A stretch of DNA of 6,359 nucleotides from Streptomyces sp. NRRL F-2664 (GTDB taxonomy: Bacteria > Actinomycetota > Actinomycetes > Streptomycetales > Streptomycetaceae): the NCBI RefSeq assembly GCF_000719345.1, contig NZ_JOFX01000131.1:1-6359 (forward strand), given 5' to 3'. Positions 1 through 5,120 of this stretch are shown piece after piece. A program made the position numbers and the translations under genes. Under the pieces are notes generated by a model. That model searched no databases. It saw nothing but the letters and a program-made list of their open reading frames with translations, and had not been told where the DNA came from. Numbering within the stretch: the stretch's first letter is position 1; every line of letters begins with the position of its first letter.

Positions 1-314
1 AGTGACAGGCCGAACGAAGCCTCCCCACGCCCCGCCGTCGCCAGGAGCGGCACCTCCAGGGAGTAGCGGCCGGTCCGCACATCCACCGCACCCCCCGCCC
101 CCTCACCCGGCGCAAACACACCCGCCACGGTGCCGGAAGCACCCGGCACCGCTGCGGCAGCGGCGGCCGAGCGGGAGCCGGGAGCAGCGAACGCCTCACC
201 CGCACCCTCCCCCGCAACAGTGCCGGCAGCAGCAAGGGCCAGCAGGCCGGCCACACCATTCCGGCGGACACGGCACACAGAGGGAGAAGACAGAGAGGAA
301 CGAGCGGAAGGCAT
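1..314 (-). CDS. Rhs/YD-repeat-type secreted protein, N-terminal fragment (runs off the left edge)
   Basis: The frame is open from an ATG at 314 to the window edge, giving 104 residues with no stop. An in-frame TGA lies two codons upstream (318-320), so ATG 314 is the earliest possible ATG; only a weak G-rich Shine-Dalgarno (GGGG about 8 bases upstream) precedes it. Residues 1-44 form a signal peptide: a basic stretch (R15, R17, R18), a hydrophobic run VAGLLALAAAGTVAG at 21-35, and a likely cleavage site after AFAA (41-44). The adjacent arginines before the hydrophobic run leave Tat export possible, but the Tat consensus is poor. After an Ala/Gly-rich linker, residues 76-104 contain AVDVRTGRYSLEVPLLATAG, the pattern seen where Rhs/YD-repeat proteins begin their beta-strand shell ('V.p.tG..s..iPL'). 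The family forms large shells that carry variable C-terminal domains. The rest lies outside the window, so its domain content and tip are unknown. A generic large cell-surface protein is the main alternative. Confidence 0.72.
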   Translation of the reverse strand, partial: MPSARSSLSSPSVCRVRRNGVAGLLALAAAGTVAGEGAGEAFAAPGSRSAAAAAAVPGASGTVAGVFAPGEGAGGAVDVRTGRYSLEVPLLATAGRGEASFGLS

Positions 315-630
315 GGATCAACCCCGGAGAGACAGTCACACTTCGGTCATATGCGCTGTCTAGGAGAACAAACCTCCGGACCGCTGTCTCTCCCCCGAAC
401 AGCCCCTGCGCCGACAGGAGCCAGCCGGTGTGGACCGGTGACGACGGCAGCATCGCCGGCCACGACCCGTGGGCCGGCCGCCCTGAGGCTGATGACGGAG
501 CCACCACGGCAACCTGGCCGCCGATCGCAGCCGCCTCCGGCGGGCACCGTATGAAACCACATACACGAAGTTCTGATTATTTGGTGAAATATCCTAACGG
601 CATCCAACTAAACGCGGATGCCAACTGGAA

Positions 631-654
631 CCCTCTAGTCGTGTGACTGGAGGG
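631..654 (+). terminator. Terminator-like hairpin within the divergent spacer
   Basis: CCCTCTAGTC at 631-640 pairs with GACTGGAGGG at 645-654 around a GTGT loop. This gives ten base pairs in plus-strand RNA, one of them a U-G wobble. It is followed by GGATTT, a very short T stretch, so an intrinsic terminator for plus-strand transcription is plausible but not canonical. No gene ends just upstream, so it may instead be a regulatory stem or a relic of a lost gene. Confidence 0.35.
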
Positions 655-666
655 GGATTTCCGGTT

Positions 667-678
667 AACCGATCGGTT
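667..678. promoter_or_regulatory. Perfect 12-bp palindrome, candidate operator
   Basis: AACCGATCGGTT is a perfect 12-bp dyad. Including flanking bases, GTTAACCGATCGGTTGAC (664-681) is symmetric at all but one base pair. An overlapping 8-bp palindrome GGTTAACC lies at 663-670. Dyads of this size bind dimeric regulators such as TetR, GntR or LuxR proteins. It sits about 120 bases upstream of the LuxR start and overlaps a TTGACT hexamer (677-682). Binding by the adjacent LuxR protein or another factor is inference. Confidence 0.35.
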
Positions 679-752
679 GACTCGACGATCCGTAATCCGG
701 TCCACCTGGAGGAGTCCATTCAACGCCGAGAGGGGGCACCTTTGAAGGGCGA

Positions 753-776
753 GGGGGCAGGATCCCCGCTGCCCCC
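753..776 (+). promoter_or_regulatory. GC-rich stem-loop in the leader of the LuxR gene
   Basis: GGGGGCAG (753-760) pairs perfectly with CTGCCCCC (769-776), leaving an 8-base loop GATCCCCG. It ends 9 bases before the AGGAG ribosome-binding site of the LuxR gene. The loop contains CCCC (764-767), which could pair with either G-run, so two alternative folds are possible. A terminator-strength stem so close to the start suggests attenuation or control of translation. No T tract follows, so simple intrinsic termination is less likely. Confidence 0.35.
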
Positions 777-785
777 ACTTGACTC

Positions 786-790
786 AGGAG
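786..790 (+). promoter_or_regulatory. Ribosome-binding site fixing the LuxR GTG start
   Basis: AGGAG lies 7 bases before GTG 798, an ideal spacing, and supports the GTG start over downstream alternatives such as the ATG at codon 18. It sits inside a small dyad GACTC-AG-GAGTC (781-792) that could partly occlude it. Confidence 0.65.
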
Positions 791-797
791 TCTCGAC

Positions 798-1445
798 GTG
801 ATTGCGGACACCCGCAGAGTGAAAGTTCTCGTTGCAGATAATCATCCGATGTTCCGAATGGGTGTCTCCCAAGCCCTCAGTGCCTATCCAGAAGTGGAAA
901 TCGTCGGCGAGGCCGCTGACGGGGTATCCGCGCTCGACAAGATACGATCCTTTCGCCCCGACATCGCCATCGTGGATTGCACGATGCGGTCAGGATGTGG
1001 CGCTCATGTGGCCACAGTGGTGGCCCGCGAAGGGCTTAACACTAAGATCCTTATACTATCGCTCTCCCAGAGCGGCAAGAGCGCATATCAGGCGATTCTA
1101 AACGGGGCTTCGGGTTTTCTCACTAAGAACATCCAACCCGGCGAGCTCAGAAAGGCCGTGATTGCTTGCGCCCGGGGGGAGGCCGTTCTGCCGCCCGACG
1201 TGACCGCCGGCCTCGTAGGTGAGATGAGAAGGAACCACATTGCGCAGGAAATGCAGCTCACGCCTCGCGAGCATGAGGTGCTCAGTAAAATTGCAGCTGG
1301 GATGTCGATTCCGGAAATAGCGAAGCATCTGTATCTGGCACCCACAACGGTCAAGTCTCACGTTCAGCGAGTTTACGAAAAGTTGGGAGTGTCGAGCAGG
1401 GGGGCAGTGGTCGCCGAGGCCATGCGTCGCGGTCTACTCGATTAA
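798..1445 (+). CDS. NarL/FixJ-type LuxR-family response regulator (orphan)
   Basis: This 215-residue protein has the standard two-domain layout and length. The receiver domain (about 8-122) has D14 in the VADNHP motif, the phospho-acceptor D60 in IAIVDCTM, a Ser (S88) at the usual Thr/Ser switch position and the conserved K110 in GFLTKN. The LuxR-type helix-turn-helix domain (about 153-215) begins with LTPREHEVLSKIAAGMS and carries the recognition helix TTVKSHVQRVYEKLGV. The protein is a cytoplasmic transcription factor expected to bind DNA as a dimer after phosphorylation. Oddities: the usual Asp/Glu pair is D14-N15, and the usual MP after the acceptor Asp is M63-R64, so metal-dependent phosphorylation may be altered. 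No histidine kinase gene is adjacent. Codons such as ATA, CTA and AGA are frequent for Streptomyces, hinting at acquisition. It is transcribed away from the Rhs-type gene at 1-314. Confidence 0.93.
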   Translation: MIADTRRVKVLVADNHPMFRMGVSQALSAYPEVEIVGEAADGVSALDKIRSFRPDIAIVDCTMRSGCGAHVATVVAREGLNTKILILSLSQSGKSAYQAILNGASGFLTKNIQPGELRKAVIACARGEAVLPPDVTAGLVGEMRRNHIAQEMQLTPREHEVLSKIAAGMSIPEIAKHLYLAPTTVKSHVQRVYEKLGVSSRGAVVAEAMRRGLLD

Positions 1446-1590
1446 GGAACAGTTCCCTGAGGTGGAGAAGGAGTGCCGTTTCCGCCATAGCGGATCGCAG
1501 CGGCAGTCGCGCCCAGTGTAGTAATCTCCGCGCAACCAGGGTCCGGTCTTCACGGCTGTGGCAAGCGGTAGACGCTGCAGGATGCAGTGA

Positions 1591-1600
1591 GGGGGGGGGG
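1591..1600 (+). repeat. Run of ten G residues
   Basis: A homopolymer of ten G lies in the 215-base gap between the LuxR gene and the convergent membrane-protein gene. It is flanked by CTGCA-GGA-TGCAG (1575-1587) and CGCGC-TTG-GCGCG (1602-1614) inverted repeats. It lies in no credible gene. The gap otherwise shows only an 11-bp palindrome GGAACAGTTCC (1446-1456) directly after the LuxR stop codon. Confidence 0.6.
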
Positions 1601-1660
1601 CCGCGCTTGGCGCGCGCGACGGCACACTAGCAGGACGGCCTCGCGACCGCAGACGCAAAC

Positions 1661-1957
1661 CTACCTCACGCTTTTTGAATATGCAGCCAGAACGCTTGCA
1701 CCGCAAACTACTGCTGAAACAATCAGGATTGTGCCGCTTTGGAGATCATGCCAATCCCCCTTTCGTGCAATCAGCAGCACGAAGGAGGCCACTGCGAGAA
1801 AGGCCGCTGTTGCGACATCGGCCGCTGGTCGCGTTAAAGCTGTATAAACAGTGAGGCCTGCCAGTATAATTCCTGCATAATGGACAGGCGGCGTGAACAC
1901 CACTACGGCGAAGCCGGCAATGACGGAAAGCGGCGCCTGCAAAGTACGGGGTCCCAC
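1661..1957 (-). CDS. Small multi-pass membrane protein, function unknown
   Basis: The 98-residue frame starts at GTG 1957. An in-frame TAG lies 24 bases upstream and no other start codon falls between, so this is the longest possible form; the ribosome-binding site is weak (GAG or AAGAAG upstream). The protein is strongly hydrophobic. Residues 10-42 form one long or two short hydrophobic segments broken by PP at 23-24, 47-64 form a second, and 73-93 a third, with a charged loop RKGDWHD (65-71). That gives three or four membrane passes. The short tail ends SKSVR. The membrane topology and low-GC codons support a real gene rather than a shadow. Leu41 is encoded by TTA (1835-1837), a codon that in Streptomyces depends on the bldA tRNA. 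It converges with the LuxR gene. I recognise no family; an immunity-type or phage-like membrane protein is possible but unsupported. Confidence 0.62.
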   Translation of the reverse strand: MGPRTLQAPLSVIAGFAVVVFTPPVHYAGIILAGLTVYTALTRPAADVATAAFLAVASFVLLIARKGDWHDLQSGTILIVSAVVCGASVLAAYSKSVR

Positions 1958-2187
1958 ATTCTCGCATTTCTTCTTGTGCTACAGCCATCGTGACGGTTTA
2001 CGTCTGCTCTCGTGAAATTACAGTAGCCCCTGCTCCCGCTCCTCCCACATTCGGCTCGTCAAACTGATGGTGTTGCCTCCTCTTGATGCAGTCCTCTAGT
2101 AGGAGTCAGGTGATTCGCCCGACGGATCCAAACCGCAGGGCAACAACCCACAGCGGCAAGCTTTGCGATTTCCTTACAGAAAAGCAA

Positions 2188-2652
2188 TCACACACCATCC
2201 TCGAGCCCCTGGGCCGGGCATTCGTCGGCCCTAAGGGTTGTCCCATAAACGATCTCCGCCTCAGGGGCATCCGGGGTAGTCATGGTGCAGTCAGGGTGAC
2301 AGGCGTAAGGTGACGTGAGGTCGAGCAGGTCATCGCACGGCCAGCTATCGCCGTCGTCCTGGCAGTCATCGCGGCTGTCCCACGGTAGTTCAGGGTCGCC
2401 CGTGGCAGGGCTGAGCACATGTCGGGCGGGCACGCGTCGCCTGGCCTCGACCTCCCGCAGGACGCGAGTCGGGTCGTGCAGCGCGGCGTGCAGGGCGATC
2501 GTGGAATGGAAGCCGGAGAGTTCTCCCTGGCAGAAGTCGACCGTGTGCCCGTCAGCGGTCCACTCCCCGCAGCCGTCACCCTCGCACCGTCGGGCCAGAT
2601 CGGCTTCCTCGTCCAGGCGTGCGTGGAGGAGCGTCACAAGGTCTCGGCTCAT
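2188..2652 (-). CDS. DUF6221 family protein
   Basis: This 154-residue soluble protein shows the features I associate with DUF6221, a Streptomyces family of unknown function: an N-terminal helix with DLVTLLHARLDEE (4-16), the central HDPTRVLREVEARRR (59-73), and a C-terminal section with C97, C106 and PYACHPDC (115-122), which corresponds to the family's 'PYADHPDY'. The ATG at 2652 has an AGGA (2660-2663) seven bases upstream. Compared with my memory of the family it has extra Cys residues near residues 23-41 and a longer C-terminal tail beyond residue 122. A metal-binding role for the cysteines and histidines is inference. The gene lies next to the IS remnants that begin about 95 bases upstream of its start, on the opposite strand, so its native promoter may have been displaced or may lie in the short gap 2653-2745. 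Confidence 0.82.
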   Translation of the reverse strand: MSRDLVTLLHARLDEEADLARRCEGDGCGEWTADGHTVDFCQGELSGFHSTIALHAALHDPTRVLREVEARRRVPARHVLSPATGDPELPWDSRDDCQDDGDSWPCDDLLDLTSPYACHPDCTMTTPDAPEAEIVYGTTLRADECPAQGLEDGV

Positions 2653-2745
2653 GGGGTCATCCTGAACGATGGGCCAGGCCCGGTCGCCTGATGTCCAGGC
2701 TGTGGGCAGGACCCGGCAGCAGCTCGATAGTGGAATGATCTTGCT

Positions 2746-2994
2746 GTGGCTGGTGTGGTCACGGCGTCCGGGCCTGCCTTGACAGCCCCGTTCACGGGAC
2801 TGCGCCCTCGCGCCTTCGGGGAGCTGGTGACGGTTCTGCGGCGCGAGGGTGCGGAGGCTGTCCGCAGGGGCTGGCCGTGGAGCCTTCCGATGAAGGACCG
2901 GGCCCTGCTCGTTGCGGCGTACTGGCGAACGAACCTGACCATGAGACAGCTCGCCCCGCTGTTCGGGGTATCGAGGTCGGCGGCGGACCGGATG
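2746..2994 (+). pseudogene. IS5-type transposase, 5' fragment (helix-turn-helix part)
   Basis: From GTG 2746, 83 residues match the N-terminus of Streptomyces IS5-type transposases of the kind carrying a helix-turn-helix followed by a DDE_Tnp_4 nuclease. The signature is AYWRTNLTMRQLAPLFGVS, followed by SAADRM at the break. Intact proteins continue into a linker and the DDE catalytic domain, about 250-270 residues in all. Here the frame passes at about 2995 into antisense istB sequence and encodes Arg/Cys/Gly-rich nonsense to the stop at 3156. No catalytic residue remains, so it cannot transpose. Confidence 0.85.
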
Positions 2995-3001
2995 ACTTGT
3001 T

Positions 3002-3231
3002 CTCGTGCCAGTCCCCGAAGGTCTTGCCGGTGGGAAAGCCGGCCCGCTTGCGGCGGGTGTGGAGGTTGGCCCGGTCGCGGCCGGCGGCTTCCTCGGCCAG
3101 CAGGACGCGGACGACCTCGGCCGGGTCCCAGCGTTGGGCCTTCGCGGTGGGGATGATGTCGGTCAGCGATCGACGGATGTGGGGCAGTTTGAGGGCCTCG
3201 TGAGTTCGATGGCCTCGGCCAGGGGGTCGCC
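3002..3231 (-). pseudogene. istB: IS21-type istB, N-terminal fragment with a one-base frameshift
   Basis: In one frame GDPLAEAIELTR is encoded from 3231 to 3196. The frame then shifts and continues as ALKLPHIRRSLTDIIPTAKA through RANLHTRRKRAGFPTGKTFGDWHE (to about 3002). This is the N-terminal region of the IstB/DnaC-like ATPase helper of IS21 elements in Streptomyces. The shift is explained by one missing G at about 3195-3198 (ACGAGGCCCTC where ACGAGGGCCCTC would keep frame). The gene ends abruptly at about 3002, before the Walker A motif, and antisense IS5 sequence follows. Intact IstB is about 250-270 residues, so this remnant lacks the whole ATPase core. Confidence 0.82.
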
Positions 3232-3717
3232 GTTGGTGCCGGGCTGCAGCGAGTGGTTCTCGCTGCGGCGGACCGGCTCGGTGAGCCCATGGACGGACTG
3301 GTAGTCGAGGATCGACATGAGGTCCTTGTCCGCGAAGCGGGCGGTGACCGCGGCGGTGCCCAGTGCCCGGTCGACCTCCGCTATCGAATAGAGCTTCGAG
3401 AGTGCGACAGCCTCGGCGGATAGTGGCCGTCGTCCAGGACCGGGCTGCCGGGCTCGCCGTGCTGGTGGCGGGCGACCTCACGCGCCGATCCGTCCTCGTC
3501 GATCGCGGTGACGATCAGCTCGTCGCCGTGGAAGCGGGCCCAGACCCGGGTATCGATCAGCTCGTGCGGGACCGAGTAGCGGACCGCTTCGACCGAGACC
3601 GTCGATTCCCAGGTGACCCGGCGGGTGGGTCGCGGTGAACGGCTCGCGCGGCAGCGGGTGCAACCGTTGCCGTTCCTCCGCGAGCTTCTCGGCCGGTTTG
3701 CTCCGGGTCGCCCGGTG
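3163..3717 (-). pseudogene. istA: IS21-type istA transposase, C-terminal fragment with two lesions
   Basis: Three blocks in three frames follow the order of an IstA C-terminus. Block one (about 3717-3628) includes KPAEKLAEERQRLHPLPREP and FTAT. Block two (about 3626-3415) encodes RRVTWESTVSVEAVRYSVPH and later DGHYPP, the Mu-type C-terminal beta domain. Block three (3414-3163) encodes EAVALSKLYSIAEVDRALGT through SENHSLQPGTN and ends at TGA 3163-3165. Between blocks one and two a few codons are missing with loss of frame. Between two and three I estimate 40-50 codons are deleted relative to intact relatives. The N-terminal helix-turn-helix and the catalytic rve domain are absent. The last block runs directly into istB-like sequence in the same frame. 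Confidence 0.83.
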
Positions 3718-3810
3718 CTCACCGGCCGGGCCGGTGACCGCCTGAGTGTTCGCGGCGTGCTTGCGGTGCTTGCCTGCGTAGTCGTCCTGGCCGCTGCCCG
3801 CGCGGTCGCA
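3718..3810 (-). pseudogene. IS5-type transposase scrap (around a DDE-domain Asp)
   Basis: Thirty-one codons encode CDRAGSGQDDYAGKHRKHAA and NTQAVTGPAGE. This resembles the 'DR....YSGKHKRHG.N.Q...DP.G' block of DDE_Tnp_4-type transposases, where the Asp is one of the catalytic acids. It joins directly to istA sequence at 3717/3718 and has no recognisable continuation on either side. The assignment rests on a short motif, so confidence is moderate. Confidence 0.6.
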
Positions 3811-3875
3811 CCCCCGGCGGGCATGCCGTCGCCGGGGACGCCTGTCGCAGTGCGCGGGCGGGTGGGGGGCGCGCT

Positions 3876-4010
3876 TTGCGCAAACGCGGGATCGCTCACA
3901 CCATCCCCGAACGCCGTGACCAGCGGGGCCACCGATCCCGCCGCAGCCGCGACGGCGGCAGGCCACCCGTCTTCGACAGACAGCTCTGCAGAAAACGCAA
4001 CGTCGTCGAA
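3876..4010 (+). pseudogene. IS5-type transposase, C-terminal fragment
   Basis: Forty-five codons encode LRKRGIAHTIPERRDQ, then GGRPPVFDRQLCRKRNVVE. This is the typical C-terminal stretch of Streptomyces IS5-type DDE_Tnp_1-like transposases, where NVVER normally continues into CFNRLKQWR; the E of VVE is the third catalytic acid. Here the family match stops after VVE (4010) and the frame continues into unrelated sequence to 4109. The 5' part is missing. The subgroup differs from the fragment at 2746, so the two are unlikely to be halves of one copy. Confidence 0.75.
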
Positions 4011-4343
4011 CTCCGTGCAAACTTACGGCCCGCAAGAGGGTCAGTTGGCCCGATCCTTCCCGCATACCTCACATACAGTCACCGGCCACCGGCCAGGACG
4101 CCTCATTGAGGTTCACCGCGACAAGCCGAAATCGGTAACCTTAAGGACCGCCGTTTGGTGGATGCGGCGAAATCCGACGCGGCGCAGGCTATATGTAGCC
4201 ATCGAGAGAAAGTCGGCTTTGACTCCTTTTGAGCGATCGACCGAATAGCGCATCGCGCATCCGGATTGCGCTCGATAAGGTTTCGATTTTCCCTCCTCCA
4301 GTTACGTCAAGCTGTACCTTCGTGATGCCAGTTAGGGGCAGAT
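4011..4343. other. Intergenic region upstream of the secreted-protein gene
   Basis: No credible gene lies in this 333-base stretch. It contains a tandem CACCGGC-CACCGGC (4080-4093), a small inverted repeat GGCTA-TATG-TAGCC (4187-4200), and a TTGACT hexamer at 4219-4224 that could be a -35 box for the gene at 4344. The sequence 17-18 bases further on (about 4242-4248) is a poor -10. Composition falls from GC-rich IS sequence to more mixed sequence after about 4100, so the true edge of the IS mosaic is probably between 4010 and 4110. Confidence 0.5.
4219..4248 (+). promoter_or_regulatory. Weak candidate promoter for the secreted-protein gene
   Basis: TTGACT (4219-4224) matches a vegetative -35 at five of six bases. 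With an 18-base spacer the facing hexamer GAATAG (4243-4248) matches a -10 poorly. Its place about 95 bases before GTG 4344 is reasonable. This is only a candidate. Confidence 0.2.
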
Positions 4344-4811
4344 GTGAACTTCAAAGTGACGATTTCCTCATTGCTGGTGATACCGTTAACGAGTACAATC
4401 CTATTGGGCGCCGCCGGCGTATCGACCGCTACCGGAGAGGCCGCTGTAGCTTCTACGCGCGCATCGGCATTAGACGTTCATTCGGCAGGAATAGTATTCG
4501 ATAATTTGGAATGGGTTCGCGCAAGGGTTGATGGACATCTGATCTGGCTGCTGCGTATTGAGCGAGACCCGGAGGTGCCTCCTGGAGGTACGTATTTTCT
4601 CTGGAATCCCCAGACGTCTTCGATTGGGGGAGATTTCACTCTCAGTGACGGAACCCATGTCGACACCTTGTCGGACTGGAAAGACGCTACCTTTACCCCC
4701 GACCCTAACTACGCTAAAGGCGTTGAGGTCCGCTATGGGGACTTGCTATCTCCTGAAAGTGCACAAGTGGTAGCAAGTATTTGGAGGTGCCCGAGCAGTC
4801 TAGTGTGTTGA
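4344..4811 (+). CDS. Small secreted protein, function unknown, with two TTA codons
   Basis: The 155-residue frame starts at GTG 4344, with AGGGG (4334-4338) about five bases upstream. Residues 1-36 look like a Sec signal peptide: K4, a hydrophobic stretch at about 8-27 (SSLLVIPLTSTILLGAAG) and an AVA cleavage site at 34-36. The mature protein of about 119 residues is rich in Trp, Asp and Gly, has beta-strand-like character (for example ARVDGHLIWLLRIERDP at 60-76), and ends WRCPSSLVC. Its only two cysteines (C149, C155) could form a small C-terminal disulfide loop. I recognise no family. Leu15 (4386-4388) and Leu43 (4470-4472) are TTA, which in Streptomyces requires the bldA tRNA and usually means expression tied to development. 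Codon use is AT-richer than the neighbouring IS remnants. It converges with the Rhs gene ending at 5520. Confidence 0.75.
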   Translation: MNFKVTISSLLVIPLTSTILLGAAGVSTATGEAAVASTRASALDVHSAGIVFDNLEWVRARVDGHLIWLLRIERDPEVPPGGTYFLWNPQTSSIGGDFTLSDGTHVDTLSDWKDATFTPDPNYAKGVEVRYGDLLSPESAQVVASIWRCPSSLVC

Positions 4812-4892
4812 TCCGGGTACTGTCGCATCCTTTTCGCAGCTGCGTCCACCTGGCATACCCATAACAGGGCGCCTTGAGGTCGGTTTCCCCAA

Positions 4893-4912
4893 CACTCCAG
4901 GTTCCCGGAGTG
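4893..4912. terminator. Imperfect 20-bp dyad downstream of the secreted-protein gene
   Basis: CACTCC (4893-4898) and GGAGTG (4907-4912) pair. Inside them GG (4900-4901) and CC (4904-4905) also pair past a single A-C mismatch, so as RNA the loop would be short. It lies about 80 bases after the stop codon at 4811 and has no T tract. It may be a weak terminator or a protein-binding site. Confidence 0.25.
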
Positions 4913-5072
4913 CCCGATGGACTTCCAAATACTCAAGGAAAATCCGCAGGGCAGGAGGAGCTGCCCCGGGGGCTGCATACTTCCGGTTTGTGGAGCAGGG
5001 CTGCAGCTGCCGGACCGGCGGGATCGATCCCCGGGACTGCAGCGAGCGGCGTAACGGTGGCCCATGCGGCCA

Positions 5073-5120
5073 GGCCGCAGACCGCCGCCTCCGACAAGGA
5101 GGCACCGGTGGTCTGCGGCC
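5073..5120. terminator. Strong hairpin, candidate bidirectional terminator
   Basis: GGCCGCAGACC (5073-5083) pairs perfectly with GGTCTGCGGCC (5110-5120). Inside it GCCTCC (5087-5092) pairs with GGAGGC (5098-5103) around a 5-base loop GACAA. The two stems (17 base pairs in all) are separated by an internal loop of 3 and 6 bases. It lies between genes transcribed towards each other (ending at 4811 and 5520), where a bidirectional terminator is expected. It lacks a T tract, which is common for actinobacterial terminators. Confidence 0.5.

Larger units (their letters stand above)
315..797. other. Divergent intergenic region between the Rhs-type gene and the LuxR gene
   Basis: These 483 bases separate two divergently transcribed genes. 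Open frames here (for example 347-607 and 360-566 on the minus strand, 351-554 on the plus strand) encode Arg/Pro/Cys-rich nonsense and match nothing I know. The stretch 565-610 is distinctly AT-richer (…tgattatttggtgaaat…) than its surroundings and is a reasonable place for a promoter, although I cannot assign convincing -35/-10 pairs. A TTGACT hexamer at 677-682 has no acceptable -10 at 16-19 bases. The right half holds three listed dyad structures: a hairpin at 631-654, a palindrome at 667-678 and a hairpin at 753-776. Confidence 0.6.
2746..4010. mobile_element. Mosaic of degraded IS5- and IS21-type insertion sequences
   Basis: At least four transposase-gene fragments are packed end to end here: IS5-type (plus), istB and istA of an IS21-type element (minus), a second IS5-type scrap (minus) and a third (plus). 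None is intact. The joins are abrupt, at about 2995-3004, 3717/3718 and 3811-3875. The last join holds an 8-bp inverted repeat CCCCGGCG (3812-3819) / CGCCGGGG (3830-3837). I could not identify complete terminal inverted repeats or target duplications by eye. The layout indicates repeated insertion and deletion at one site. Confidence 0.75.

Noticed and set aside
2..646. Plus-strand frame of 214 codons
   Set aside because: Pro/His/Arg-rich product with no domain. It is antisense to the signal peptide and shell start of the Rhs-type gene, which has a clear biological signature on the minus strand.
677..703. Vegetative promoter starting with TTGACT at 677
   Set aside because: No acceptable -10 hexamer at 16-19 bases; the sequence there is GC-rich.
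2315..2691. Plus-strand frames of 116 and 90 codons
   Set aside because: Ser/Arg-rich shadows of the DUF6221 gene on the other strand.
2649..3481. Minus-strand frames of 213 and 229 codons spanning the IS5/istB join
   Set aside because: Only the piece matching IstB (about 3002-3197) in the longer frame is meaningful. The rest is antisense IS5 sequence or out-of-frame istA, so neither is an intact gene.
3613..4248. Plus-strand frame of 211 codons
   Set aside because: It is antisense to istA and IS5 remnants in its first half and in a different frame from the real plus-strand IS5 fragment at 3876-4010.
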